Of a stretch of DNA of 46,300 bases, positions 18,873-27,119 are shown piece by piece (within the stretch, counting starts at the first letter, position 1; every line of letters starts with the position of its first letter). The position numbers and the translations under genes are program-made. Location: the NCBI RefSeq assembly GCF_001678495.1, contig NZ_JTJL01000050.1, positions 1 to 46,300 of the forward strand. Direction: 5' to 3'. The notes below the pieces were generated by a model. The model saw only the letters and a list, made by a program, of their open reading frames with translations. It searched no databases and was not told the DNA's origin. Source of the stretch: Gallibacterium salpingitidis. Its GTDB lineage: Bacteria; Pseudomonadota; Gammaproteobacteria; Enterobacterales; Pasteurellaceae.

Positions 18873-19740
18873 TTTCTAAGCTGCCTGTGCGGCAGGAAAC
18901 GATACTGAGCAAGGTAAAGTTGCTATAAAAATTTTCTAAGCTGCCTATACGGCAGGAAACCGAGAAAACTTGCGACCCAAAAGAAACTTGATTTTCTAAG
19001 CTGCCTATACGGCAGGAAACCTTTAACTCTAAAATAGATTGGTGTTGGATCTTTTCTAAGCTGCCTATGCGGCAGGAAACGCAAAATCGGTGAAATCGGC
19101 GCGCATGTTAAATTTCTAAGCTGCCTATGCGGCAGGAAACGATACGGTCAATAGCATCAAAGCCCAGATTTTTTTCTAAGCTGCCTATGCGGCAGGAAAC
19201 ATCTGGTTAAGGCTTGTGTAACAGTATATTCTTTTCTAAGCTGCCTATGCGGCAGGAAACAAATGCTCGCCCTCGTCGTTATACAGGTGCATTTTCTAAG
19301 CTGCCTATGCGGCAGGAAACTTTATCAATTAGTAAATTTATTAGCCTTAGGATTTCTAAGCTGCCTATGCGGCAGGAAACTATTGGAGATAAGGATAATC
19401 CGCTTCACGCAATTTCTAAGCTGCCTATGCGGCAGGAAACATACTACTGCGACACCAATGTTTGTTTGTAAATTTCTAAGCTGCCTATGCGGCAGGAAAC
19501 GTCAAAAAGAACTACGACTTTTTAAAACAAATTTTCTAAGCTGCCTATGCGGCAGGAAACGCTTTGCGGGAGTGTCATTTTTAATTGAAGAGTTTCTAAG
19601 CTGCCTATGCGGCAGGAAACCAACCACTGTCATTAACCCTTTCAACCCAAAATTTCTAAGCTGCCTATGCGGCAGGAAACTTCGATCTACGCTGTTAAGG
19701 AGTTCATCGGTTTTTCTAAGCTGCCTATGCGGCAGGAAAC
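18873..19740 (-). CRISPR. type I-F CRISPR array, 15 repeats and 14 spacers
   Basis: Fifteen 28-base repeats recur every 60 bases with 32-base spacers, all of equal length. Each repeat begins TTTCTAAGCTGCC and ends GGCAGGAAAC on the plus strand, forming a CTGCC/GGCAG stem. The reverse complement ends in CTTAGAAA, close to the I-F crRNA 5' handle CTAAGAAA, so the array is transcribed on the minus strand with its leader at the right. Variants support this polarity: repeat 1 (18873-18900) has GTGC and repeats 2-3 have ATAC where the other twelve have ATGC, so degeneration is at the leader-distal end. No cas1, cas2-3 or csy genes lie in the window, so effector genes must be elsewhere or absent. 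Confidence 0.97.
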
Positions 19741-19886
19741 TAGAACATAATATGTGACGAAAAGAAGAGTGACAAGGGTTTAGAATATAAAATTAATAAA
19801 AAAACCTTTTTTATCAATAAAAATAAAATTGTTATAAATCAAAAGGTTATTTATATTGAAAAATAAAGGGTAAAACTAATATAGAT
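19741..19886 (-). promoter_or_regulatory. AT-rich CRISPR leader with candidate IHF site
   Basis: This region lies just upstream of the newest repeat in the inferred transcription direction and is strongly AT-rich. AATCAA-AAGG-TTA at 19837-19849 matches the IHF consensus WATCAANNNNTTR exactly, about 97 bp from the first repeat. Known: IHF bends the leader during spacer integration in I-E and I-F systems. I could not fix a convincing -35/-10 pair. Confidence 0.55.
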
Positions 19887-19931
19887 AAAAACTACACCCA
19901 AATACATAAAAGTAGATGAGGTGTAGTTTTT
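19887..19931 (-). terminator. terminator of cytochrome b562 gene
   Basis: AAAAACTACACC (19887-19898) pairs perfectly with GGTGTAGTTTTT (19920-19931). On the minus strand the hairpin ends in a T-run, ten bases past the stop codon. It separates cybC transcription from the CRISPR leader. Confidence 0.8.
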
Positions 19932-19940
19932 AGAAATTAA

Positions 19941-20333
19941 TTATTTATATTTTTTGTGATAATCATTACGGATAGAAAGTAACGTTTTGGCTTTCTCTTT
20001 GGCTTGCTCAAGTTCGCCTTTTGCTGCTAACGCGGAAGATTCGTCAATAACAGTGATAAAATGCTGCATACCTTGCTGATAATCTTTAAATTCAGCACTA
20101 TCCTTACCTTTATTCGCTAAGCTGCCAGGTACAAGATCAAGTGAACGTTGTGCTGCAGCTTTAAGTTCAGAAAGGTGTTTTTGCATAGTTTCTGCATTAT
20201 CAGCTTTTAACGCAGGTCCAATATTTTTAGCAAAAAACTGCATTTCTTGAGCAACAGTATCAGCCATACTAAAGGCGCTAAAAGCTAATAAACCACTAAA
20301 TAGTACAGTTTTCATTAAAGTTGTTGTTTTCAT
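19941..20333 (-). CDS. cybC: soluble cytochrome b562
   Basis: About 130 residues: a signal peptide ending 'FSAFSMA', then a four-helix-bundle protein. Alignment from memory with E. coli cytochrome b562 matches 'KADNAETMQKHLSELKAAA', 'DSAEFKDYQQGMQHF' and the C-terminal 'RNDYHKKYK'. The two axial haem ligands are present: Met in 'AQEMQFF' and His in 'NDYHKKY'. There is no CXXCH, so haem is b-type and non-covalent. It is periplasmic, and its physiological electron partner is unknown. A longer frame begins at a GTG at 20339, but AAGGAG (20339-20344) overlaps that codon, so I place the start at the ATG at 20333, five bases past the SD. Confidence 0.88.
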   Translation of the reverse strand: MKTTTLMKTVLFSGLLAFSAFSMADTVAQEMQFFAKNIGPALKADNAETMQKHLSELKAAAQRSLDLVPGSLANKGKDSAEFKDYQQGMQHFITVIDESSALAAKGELEQAKEKAKTLLSIRNDYHKKYK

Positions 20334-20398
20334 CATCACTCCTTTATTAGTTATACAAAATCGTAAAAATAAGTTAACAAGCGAAACAACTATAACGT

Positions 20399-20791
20399 TT
20401 AATTAATACTATTTCTAATTATTTTTTCGATGTTTTTAAGACTGTTTAACCTAGTTTCAGTCAAACGTTGTTCAATTTTTAATTGTTGTAATAAAGGAGT
20501 AATTTGGAATGTTTTCAGTTGCTCACCGTTTTGTTCGCTAATTGCTGTTTGTAAGATAAAAAGAATGCCATTCAAAATGCGCGCCTCACTATAAGCAATA
20601 CATTGCCATTGCTGATTTTGATAAAAGATTTTAAACCACAAACGACTTTCACAACCTTCAATTAGCGGTAATTGCTCAAGTAGATGCTCGTCGGGTTTCG
20701 GTAATTGTTTTGCTAGCAAAATCAGTTGACGATAGCGTTGTTCCCAACTTGTGCATTGTGCAAAGAGTGTTTCAATTTCAGCAAAAGTCAT
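20399..20791 (-). CDS. csdE: sulfur acceptor CsdE (SufE family)
   Basis: 130 residues with the SufE/CsdE signature 'PLIEGCESRLWF', whose Cys accepts persulfide from the desulfurase. E. coli CsdE and SufE are of similar length. The ATG overlaps the csdA stop codon by four bases (ATGA at 20788-20791), implying translational coupling and roughly equal expression of enzyme and acceptor. It acts in the cytosol, passing sulfur towards Fe-S assembly or, as in E. coli, tRNA modification through TcdA. Being paired with a CsdA-like enzyme rather than a full suf operon favours CsdE over SufE. Confidence 0.9.
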   Translation of the reverse strand: MTFAEIETLFAQCTSWEQRYRQLILLAKQLPKPDEHLLEQLPLIEGCESRLWFKIFYQNQQWQCIAYSEARILNGILFILQTAISEQNGEQLKTFQITPLLQQLKIEQRLTETRLNSLKNIEKIIRNSIN

Positions 20792-22002
20792 TCATCCTCC
20801 AAGATAGCGAGAGCATTATCCAAAGCATTAAAAAATAAATTTAGATCCTGTTGATGATTATAAGGCGCTAATGAGATACGTAAGGTACCGCGCTGTTGTA
20901 AAAAATGTAGATAAGGTTGTGCGCAATGTTGCCCTGTGCGTAATGCAATTTGCTGTTCGCTCAATAGAGTTGCCAAATCGCTATTATCAATATGTTGAAA
21001 CACAAAGCTAATAATATGGCTATCAATATCACTGAATATTTGGCAATTAGCATATTGCGTTAGACGTTGGCGAAATTGTTGTGCTAATTGTTGGGTATAA
21101 GCCATTAATTGGGCAAAATCGTATTGTTGCAACCATTGTAAGACTGCGCCAAAACCAATAACCGCAGCAATATTTGGTGTACCAGCTTCAAGGCGATAAG
21201 GTAATTCTTGAAAGGTAGTTTGTTGGTTGGTGACTTGTTGCACCATTTTCCCACCAAATAAAAGTGGTGTTAATTGCTGTAATGCTGATTTCTTTCCTGA
21301 TAATACCCCTAAGCCAGTTGGCCCAAATATCTTATGAGCGGAAAATGCTAAGAAATCAATATCCATTTGTTGTAGTGAAATTTTTTGGTGTAATATTGCT
21401 TGCGCTGCATCAACAACAATAAAGGCATTTGGTGCCAATTGACGAATTAACGGACAAAATTGTTCTAATGGCTGCCGATAACCTGTCACGTTCGAAACTA
21501 GATTTAATGCAACAATTTTGGTTTGTGGTGAAAGCGCTTGTTTTAGTGCAGCTGAATCAATTTGATAGTTGGCTTGCAGTGGCAAGACAACCAGTTTTAC
21601 TTTGTGTGCCAATGCGAGTTGTTGCCAAACAACAAAATTAGCATGATGTTCAGCTTCACTAATAATGATTTCATCATTTGGCGACAATGTATGTCGTAAA
21701 CCGTAAGCAATCGTATTGATGCTATGAGTGGTGCCCGATGTCCAAACAATGCACGAACTATCCTCTGCGTCAATAAATTCAGCAGTGATTTGACGTGCTT
21801 GTTCAAATAGTTGCGTTTGTTGCCAATCATATTGGCTGCGATGTACAGAACCAGCCGAACAATAAAATTGGGTTGTTGCTTCAATTAATGTTTGCGGGCG
21901 TAATGTTGTTGCAGCCGAATCTAAATAAACTGCAGTTGGATTCTGCTGCAAAAAAGGAAATTCCGCCCGAAAATTTTCAAGATCAAAAATTGGCATAGTC
22001 AT
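20788..22002 (-). CDS. csdA: cysteine desulfurase CsdA (class V aminotransferase fold)
   Basis: About 404 residues. PLP-binding Lys lies in 'SAHKIFGPTG', the cofactor His in 'SEAEHHANFVVWQ', and the catalytic Cys in 'RTGQHCAQP', as in the group II (CsdA/SufS) desulfurases. It converts cysteine to alanine plus enzyme persulfide, handed to CsdE. Three ATGs are possible (22011, 22002, 21996). I chose 22002 because it forms a TAATG junction with the upstream nuclease stop and gives an N-terminus close to E. coli CsdA; none has a clear SD. It sits in the middle of a nuclease-csdA-csdE operon. Confidence 0.92.
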   Translation of the reverse strand: MTMPIFDLENFRAEFPFLQQNPTAVYLDSAATTLRPQTLIEATTQFYCSAGSVHRSQYDWQQTQLFEQARQITAEFIDAEDSSCIVWTSGTTHSINTIAYGLRHTLSPNDEIIISEAEHHANFVVWQQLALAHKVKLVVLPLQANYQIDSAALKQALSPQTKIVALNLVSNVTGYRQPLEQFCPLIRQLAPNAFIVVDAAQAILHQKISLQQMDIDFLAFSAHKIFGPTGLGVLSGKKSALQQLTPLLFGGKMVQQVTNQQTTFQELPYRLEAGTPNIAAVIGFGAVLQWLQQYDFAQLMAYTQQLAQQFRQRLTQYANCQIFSDIDSHIISFVFQHIDNSDLATLLSEQQIALRTGQHCAQPYLHFLQQRGTLRISLAPYNHQQDLNLFFNALDNALAILEDE

Positions 22003-22688
22003 TAACGGCATAATGAATTACAAGGAATACCATCATGATTACCATCTAAGTAATCAGCAGAACATTGTTTAAAAAATTGGGTAGCTTCTGCACAAGATGA
22101 GAAACTTTTACAACTGCGGCGAGTGCCACAATTGTTGCTAGTCACGCTGGTTTTTCCTGGTTTTGGTAATGCTAGCAGAGGAGCCGTTGGATTTTGCGCT
22201 AATGGTGCACTTGGATTTTTCTCATGTTTGCGCCAATTGCTTGGATAAATTGGATTCTCATCTTGCCATAATCCAAGTCTTTTTTGTCTTGCTTCTGTTT
22301 CGGCTTGTAGGTATTGGTTGCCATGTAAATATTCACGATAAGCCCAGGCTAAACCTTGTTGCACCATCGTTAAATTGATATTTTTTCCGCTAGCATCCAA
22401 TACTTGCCCCACTACACGTCCATAACGATCATATTCATCTGATTGAATCGTAACGTTTTTCTTAAAAATCAATTGGGAAAGTAATTGGCGAGAACGATCA
22501 CCATAAGGTTGTTTTTTTTCTGGTGCATCAACTTGTGCTAAACGTACGCGAATTTGTTTATTATTTTTTAATAAGCAAGTAAAGGTATCACCATCACTGA
22601 TACTCACTACGCGACATTGAATTTCACGAGCGGCAAAACTGTTGATTGCAACTAAAGTAAATAAAAATGCAATAATTATTCTTTTCAT
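22002..22688 (-). CDS. secreted thermonuclease-like protein with excalibur domain
   Basis: About 228 residues. A signal peptide (MKRIIIAFLFTLVAINSFAA) precedes a staphylococcal nuclease fold with 'VSISDGDTF', 'VRLAQVDAPE' and 'YDRYGRVVG', which carry the Ca2+ ligands, the catalytic Glu and the two Arg of this family. After a Pro/Ala linker comes a Cys-rich C-terminal excalibur-type Ca-binding motif 'DGNHDGIPC'. The frame extends to 22748 but only Met 22688 begins the signal peptide. It is probably periplasmic or secreted, degrading DNA/RNA for nutrient or biofilm turnover. It is co-oriented with csdA (1-base overlap), a linkage I recall in Haemophilus. Confidence 0.88.
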   Translation of the reverse strand: MKRIIIAFLFTLVAINSFAAREIQCRVVSISDGDTFTCLLKNNKQIRVRLAQVDAPEKKQPYGDRSRQLLSQLIFKKNVTIQSDEYDRYGRVVGQVLDASGKNINLTMVQQGLAWAYREYLHGNQYLQAETEARQKRLGLWQDENPIYPSNWRKHEKNPSAPLAQNPTAPLLALPKPGKTSVTSNNCGTRRSCKSFSSCAEATQFFKQCSADYLDGNHDGIPCNSLCR

Positions 22689-22709
22689 AACACTAAATTT
22701 ATTTAAAAA

Positions 22710-22725
22710 AGTGACATTGATCACA
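22710..22725. promoter_or_regulatory. CRP-like site between the nuclease operon and lrgAB
   Basis: AGTGA-N6-TCACA matches the CRP consensus TGTGA-N6-TCACA at nine of ten core positions. It lies 22 bp from the nuclease start and about 52 bp from lrgA. A TATTAT hexamer at 22749-22754 would put the centre near -43 for lrgA, suitable for class II activation. It is too long by one base to be a MatP matS site. Confidence 0.55.
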
Positions 22726-22769
22726 AAATGAGAGTAGAATAGGTCCAATATTATTACACATTTCTATCG

Positions 22770-23186
22770 ATGATGTTTCATAAAATCGTTGCTCTATTAC
22801 GTTCACTCGCTATTTTATACGCCATGTTATACCTTGGTGAAGGGATCAATTATCTTTTACCTATTGGTATTCCAGCGAGCATTTGGGGATTGTTGTTACT
22901 ATTCGCAGCATTGACACTAAAACTGATTAAAGAAGAATGGGTTTTACCTAGTGGTGCATTATTAATCCGCTATATGTCGGTACTATTTATTCCTCTTAGC
23001 GTCGGTATCATAGATTATTTTGATATTTTGACTAAACAGGCGTTATCTTTATTAATTCCAACTATTATTAGTACCTGTTTGGTATTGGTTTTTACCGCGT
23101 TGTTAGCTGATTACTTCTTCTCTTATAATTCATTTGCTAAATTGCGTAAAAAGGCAAAAAAACGTAGTTTACGAGGTGCAAAATGA
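22770..23186 (+). CDS. lrgA: LrgA/CidA family membrane protein
   Basis: 138 residues with four predicted membrane segments and the CidA/LrgA motif 'LPIGIPASIWGLLLLF'. Known: CidA/LrgA proteins were described as holin-like regulators of murein hydrolases. More recent work links LrgAB to small-metabolite transport such as pyruvate. The C-terminal tail is basic ('KLRKKAKKRSLRG'). It overlaps lrgB by four bases (ATGA), so the two are made together. A possible CRP site upstream fits carbon-status control. Confidence 0.88.
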   Translation: MMFHKIVALLRSLAILYAMLYLGEGINYLLPIGIPASIWGLLLLFAALTLKLIKEEWVLPSGALLIRYMSVLFIPLSVGIIDYFDILTKQALSLLIPTIISTCLVLVFTALLADYFFSYNSFAKLRKKAKKRSLRGAK

Positions 23187-23875
23187 TTTATCTGTATTGC
23201 GCGATGACTATTGTCGCCTTTTCACTTGCTGTTGCTATCAATAAAAGAATTAAGTCATTAGTATTCAATTCTTTTGTGATTACAGTCTGTATGTTAATTG
23301 CAATTTTATTAATCTTTGATATTCCTTATCACGATTATATCGCTGGCAATAAACCTTTGAGTGAATTATTAGGTCCATCTATTGTTGCATTAGCTTTACC
23401 GCTCTATGAACAATTAAAGCAAATTAAACAATATTGGCGCAGTATTTTATTTATCACAACAATTTCATCAGCAGTTGCGATGATGAGTGGTGCATTAGTC
23501 GCGTTTATGTTGGGCGGTGATCAACAGGTAATGGCGACCCTGTTTGCGAAGTCGATTACCACACCATTGGCAATGGCGGTGTCGGGTACTATTGGTGGCG
23601 TACCAACGATTACAGTGGTATTAGTCATTATTGCAGGCTTGATTGGTTCAGTATTTGGCTACACGATCATCAAATTATTACGGATCAAAAGTAGTGAAGC
23701 GGCAGGTTTGGCGATTGGTACAGCTTCACATGCATTGGGTACAGCTGCCTGTATGGAGATTGATAAAAAAGCTGGTACTTATAGTTCCATTGCGTTGGTA
23801 CTTTGCGGCGTGATTACCTCTTTAATTGCACCATTATTATTTGATTTAGTGCTGATTATTGTGAAAATCTTTTAA
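23183..23875 (+). CDS. lrgB: LrgB/CidB family membrane protein
   Basis: 230 residues, multi-pass inner-membrane protein of the LrgB/YohK family. Characteristic segments include 'LLGPSIVALALPLYEQ', 'ITTPLAMAVSGTIGG' and 'ASHALGTAACMEID'. It forms a functional pair with the preceding LrgA. The final four bases overlap the convergent elaA gene, leaving no room for a separate terminator. Confidence 0.9.
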   Translation: MIYLYCAMTIVAFSLAVAINKRIKSLVFNSFVITVCMLIAILLIFDIPYHDYIAGNKPLSELLGPSIVALALPLYEQLKQIKQYWRSILFITTISSAVAMMSGALVAFMLGGDQQVMATLFAKSITTPLAMAVSGTIGGVPTITVVLVIIAGLIGSVFGYTIIKLLRIKSSEAAGLAIGTASHALGTAACMEIDKKAGTYSSIALVLCGVITSLIAPLLFDLVLIIVKIF

Positions 23876-24312
23876 AGCGCCTTACACATATCAATGTGTG
23901 GAATGTTATCTTCAAGATAAACTGTTGAAGTGGCAACAAAACCAAAGTGTTGATAAAACGCTTGCAGATAATGTTGTGCTTGAATCACGATAGGTAAATT
24001 TGGTGAAGTTTGCTGAATAAAAGTGAGCACTTGTGTAATCAATTGTTTAGCAATGCCTTGACCACGATATTCAGGCATTACTAAAACACGCCCAAAATGA
24101 ACTTCCTCTTGCTGTTGATAAATTCTGGCATAAGCAACTAATTGCTGATCAATCGTGAACCATAAATGTGTGGCTATGCAATCGATGTGATCGACTTCTT
24201 GATAAGGGCATTGCTGTTCAACAACAAAAATTGCCGTTCTTGCCTGATAAATCTGGAATAATTCTGTTGTTGTTAATTGTGAGAAAGTTTTACAGTGTAA
24301 TTGCATCATCAT
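23872..24312 (-). CDS. elaA: ElaA-like GNAT N-acetyltransferase
   Basis: 146 residues. The acetyl-CoA-binding motif A is seen as 'RVLVMPEYRGQGIAKQLI', preceded by 'LVAYARI' and followed by 'AFYQHFGFVATS', the ElaA arrangement. The substrate is unknown. Three consecutive ATGs begin the gene (24312, 24309, 24306) and cannot be separated by RBS. It follows clsA by five bases on the same strand, so the two are probably co-transcribed, and it converges on lrgB. Confidence 0.82.
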   Translation of the reverse strand: MMMQLHCKTFSQLTTTELFQIYQARTAIFVVEQQCPYQEVDHIDCIATHLWFTIDQQLVAYARIYQQQEEVHFGRVLVMPEYRGQGIAKQLITQVLTFIQQTSPNLPIVIQAQHYLQAFYQHFGFVATSTVYLEDNIPHIDMCKAL

Positions 24313-24317
24313 TTTAG

Positions 24318-25784
24318 TTATAGCAAAGGGCTAAAGAAGAAAAAGAGGCGTTCAATAATACGCTGCCATAAAGGGCGTTTGCGCCATTGTTGATAGTTAA
24401 GAGGCATAGTTTGTTGATAATAACTTTGATGTAAGGCAGCAATCTCTTTTGCAAAATCGCGGTCTTCAACAATAATCATCACTTCAAAATTTAATAAAAA
24501 GCTACGAATATCCATATTAACGCTGCCGACGAGTGCTAAACGTTGATCGATCAGAATGCTTTTAGTATGTAGTAGCCCACCGGTAAATTGATGAATTTTT
24601 ACGCCAGCAGCAAGTAAATTATCAAATAAAGCACGACTCGCCCATTGCACCATCGTTGAATCATTTTTTTGCGGTAAGATAATATTGACTGCGACACCAC
24701 GTTGTGCAGCAATTTTTAAAGCATCTTCAATACTTTGCATTGGTACAAAATAGGGTGAAGTGATTGTAATTGATTTACGAGCTGAGAAAATAGCCGTTAA
24801 TAATGCCTGTGACATTAAGTCATCTGGGAAACCCGGTCCAGTTGCCAAAATTTGTACTGCATGGGAATTGTCTTTTTCAATTGGCAATAGTGGACAGAGG
24901 GTAAAAGCAAGAGATTGTTGTTGTTCGGTTTCAATTTCCCAGTCCCAAGCATGCAGATGATTTAGAATAGAAGAGACGGGGCCGTCCATTCTTACCATAA
25001 TATCAATCCACTGACCAACATTAGCATTTTGTTTGAATTGGCTAGGATCAACCATATTCATACTGCCGGTATAAGAAATTTGGTTATCAATCACGACGAT
25101 TTTACGATGCTGGCGTAAGTCAATTCGTTCCAAAAACATTCGCAATGGATTTGCATGCAGCGCTTCAAAAAACATTAACCCTTGTTTACGCAATTGTTGG
25201 CAATGTTTGCTTTTTAAGAAATCGCGGCTACCAACGGAATCTAATAAAATATGAATTTGTACACCACGTTGATAAGCAGAAATGAGCGCCTGTTCCACCT
25301 GTTCAATCAAGCCACCGCTTTGCCAAATATAGAAGGTCATATTAATTGAGAATCTTGCCTTCTCAATATCTTGAATAATGCTTTGGATAATGTCTTCCGG
25401 GGTATTCAGAATATGTAGATCATTACCGAGAATGCAGGGAATTTTTTGCCGTTGCTGGCATAAATCAAATAGCGGTCGATAGCGTAAAGCCTCGCTACTT
25501 TCGATAATATTTTTGTACTGTTGATATTGTTCAAACCACGCAATGTATTTTGGTCGTAGTTGGTGGAATAATTTAGCGCGACGCGATCCTAATTTAATTT
25601 CACCAAAGATGAAATAGGCAATAATACCGATAACAGGCACTACATAAACAATAAGTAACCACGAAAGTGTCACAGAAATTGCTTGTTGTTTGGTAAGTAG
25701 ACGTAAGGTAATAGAAACCATACAAATCCAGATTAGCGCTGGAATGGTATATTGTAAAATTGTTGTAATATCTGTACTTACCAT
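24318..25784 (-). CDS. clsA: cardiolipin synthase A
   Basis: 488 residues. Two N-terminal membrane segments are followed by two phospholipase-D HKD motifs: 'HRKIVVIDNQISYTGSMNM' and 'HTKSILIDQRLALVGSVNMD'. The C-terminus 'RPLWQRIIERLFFFFSPLL' is nearly that of E. coli ClsA, which has 486 residues. It joins two phosphatidylglycerols to make cardiolipin at the inner membrane. Upstream lies a strong hairpin only about 30 bp from the start, so its promoter must be very short or the gene relies on read-through from the MFS gene. No SD is clear. Confidence 0.95.
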   Translation of the reverse strand: MVSTDITTILQYTIPALIWICMVSITLRLLTKQQAISVTLSWLLIVYVVPVIGIIAYFIFGEIKLGSRRAKLFHQLRPKYIAWFEQYQQYKNIIESSEALRYRPLFDLCQQRQKIPCILGNDLHILNTPEDIIQSIIQDIEKARFSINMTFYIWQSGGLIEQVEQALISAYQRGVQIHILLDSVGSRDFLKSKHCQQLRKQGLMFFEALHANPLRMFLERIDLRQHRKIVVIDNQISYTGSMNMVDPSQFKQNANVGQWIDIMVRMDGPVSSILNHLHAWDWEIETEQQQSLAFTLCPLLPIEKDNSHAVQILATGPGFPDDLMSQALLTAIFSARKSITITSPYFVPMQSIEDALKIAAQRGVAVNIILPQKNDSTMVQWASRALFDNLLAAGVKIHQFTGGLLHTKSILIDQRLALVGSVNMDIRSFLLNFEVMIIVEDRDFAKEIAALHQSYYQQTMPLNYQQWRKRPLWQRIIERLFFFFSPLL

Positions 25785-25811
25785 TATTTTTATACTATCA
25801 AGCTATGAATT

Positions 25812-25838
25812 AGAAAATCGGCAATGTGCCGATTTTCT
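25812..25838 (-). terminator. perfect 12-bp hairpin between MFS gene and clsA
   Basis: AGAAAATCGGCA (25812-25823) and TGCCGATTTTCT (25827-25838) pair perfectly around a 3-base loop, seven bases after the MFS stop codon. The left arm supplies a short T-rich tail in the minus-strand RNA. It should at least attenuate transcription into clsA. Confidence 0.75.
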
Positions 25839-25844
25839 CACACT

Positions 25845-27014
25845 TTAAATAATCTTATCAGTTTGTTCTACAAACCAAGCGGCAATCGCCATAATAACAA
25901 CTAATATTAGTAGTATCCAAGTTTGTGGAGCCCAACTATGCCAGAAACCGTAGCCATAACCAAATAAGATCGGACCACAAGCCGCTAATAAATAACCGCC
26001 AGATTGCACAATACCGGATAATCTTGCGGTATTGGTTGGCGATGTAGTTTTTACTGACAACATTGTTAATAAATAAGGGAATAACGCACCACCCGCTAAA
26101 CCAGTAAAGATATTGACTAATAACCAATAGGTGAAGTTATTGTAATTTAACAACATCATCGCAACGCCAATAAAAGAAATAGACATAAAGCCGGCAACGA
26201 CAAGTTGGCGAGTACGGCTTGACCAACGGATAAATGCTGATGGTAAAAATATCATTAATGGGATGGTTACTAACATATAGATACCTAACAGATATCCAGT
26301 GGTGCTTGCAGAAAGTCCTGCCTGTTGTCCCATTGTTGGTAACCAAGCGAGAGTTGTATAGAAATAAAGTGATTGTAAGCCGCCAAATACCACCAAACAC
26401 CACGTATATTTATTTTTAAATAAAGTATTTTTTTGTGATTGATTGTGTGGTTTCTCTAAATAGTGATTGTGTTTAACGTTCGGCAACCAGATAACTAATG
26501 CAAGTAGTAGTATTGCAGATAATACTAAGATCATAGTTTGCCAATTGCTCATTTGAGTAATTGGAATTGCTAGCGATGAACCGATTATAGTGGCAAAAGT
26601 CATTGCCAATGAGTAAAGTGATGTTAATTTACCTAGGCGGCTAGGATAATTTGCCATAATGGCACTTGGTAATAAGACATTTAATACGGCAATTCCAATA
26701 CCAATAATGATGGTACCAGTGAATAACAGCGGTAACGAAAAAATACGGATCGTAGAGCCAAGTATCATCAAAATTAATACTAAGGCGAATAATTTTTCAA
26801 TCCCAAAGATTTGTCCTAAGCGAGCAGCAAAAGGGGAAACCAATGCAAACATTAACAATGGCAGAGTAGTTAAGATACCCAATGAGCTAATAGGAATCGC
26901 AAATTCATCAGCGATTTGTTGCAAAATAGGCGGAATAGCAGTAAAAGGCACACGCAATACGACACCAATCATAATGATGCCCAGAATTAAAAAAGTGGTA
27001 TTTTGTTTTTTCAT
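25845..27014 (-). CDS. CynX/NimT-family MFS transporter
   Basis: 389 residues with twelve hydrophobic segments. The N-terminal 'GVVLRVPFTAIPPILQQI' and the 'LLPSAIMANYP' and 'SLYSLAMTFA' loops are typical of the cyanate/2-nitroimidazole-like exporter group (CynX, NimT/YeaN). The substrate cannot be read from sequence, and no cyanase or other partner gene is adjacent. It has its own intergenic region after the potD terminator. The start at 27014 lacks a strong SD but gives the usual family N-terminus. Confidence 0.85.
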   Translation of the reverse strand: MKKQNTTFLILGIIMIGVVLRVPFTAIPPILQQIADEFAIPISSLGILTTLPLLMFALVSPFAARLGQIFGIEKLFALVLILMILGSTIRIFSLPLLFTGTIIIGIGIAVLNVLLPSAIMANYPSRLGKLTSLYSLAMTFATIIGSSLAIPITQMSNWQTMILVLSAILLLALVIWLPNVKHNHYLEKPHNQSQKNTLFKNKYTWCLVVFGGLQSLYFYTTLAWLPTMGQQAGLSASTTGYLLGIYMLVTIPLMIFLPSAFIRWSSRTRQLVVAGFMSISFIGVAMMLLNYNNFTYWLLVNIFTGLAGGALFPYLLTMLSVKTTSPTNTARLSGIVQSGGYLLAACGPILFGYGYGFWHSWAPQTWILLILVVIMAIAAWFVEQTDKII

Positions 27015-27068
27015 TTTTATTCTTATTGTTGAAAACTCTCAGTGAGAAATTAATTTATTTCACAAACA

Positions 27069-27094
27069 ATACACCCTCTAAAAAGAGGGTGTAT
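27069..27094 (-). terminator. hairpin downstream of potD
   Basis: ATACACCCTCT (27069-27079) and AGAGGGTGTAT (27084-27094) pair perfectly across an AAAA loop, 26 bp past the potD stop. The T-run on the minus strand is weak, but stem strength and position support termination. Confidence 0.7.
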
Positions 27095-27119
27095 GTTACA
27101 TAGATTGGTGAATAAAAAA

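Noticed and set aside
18760..18879. Short ATG-started frame before the array
   Set aside because: It ends inside the first repeat, has no convincing RBS and no recognisable family; treated as possible decayed sequence only.
19214..19757. Two open frames running through the CRISPR array
   Set aside because: They arise because the 60-base repeat period is a multiple of three, so the same repeat codons recur without stops; they have no family resemblance.
22710..22725. matS site in the nuclease-lrgA gap
   Set aside because: GTGAC and TCAC are present but spacing is one base too long for the matS consensus; a CRP site explains it better.
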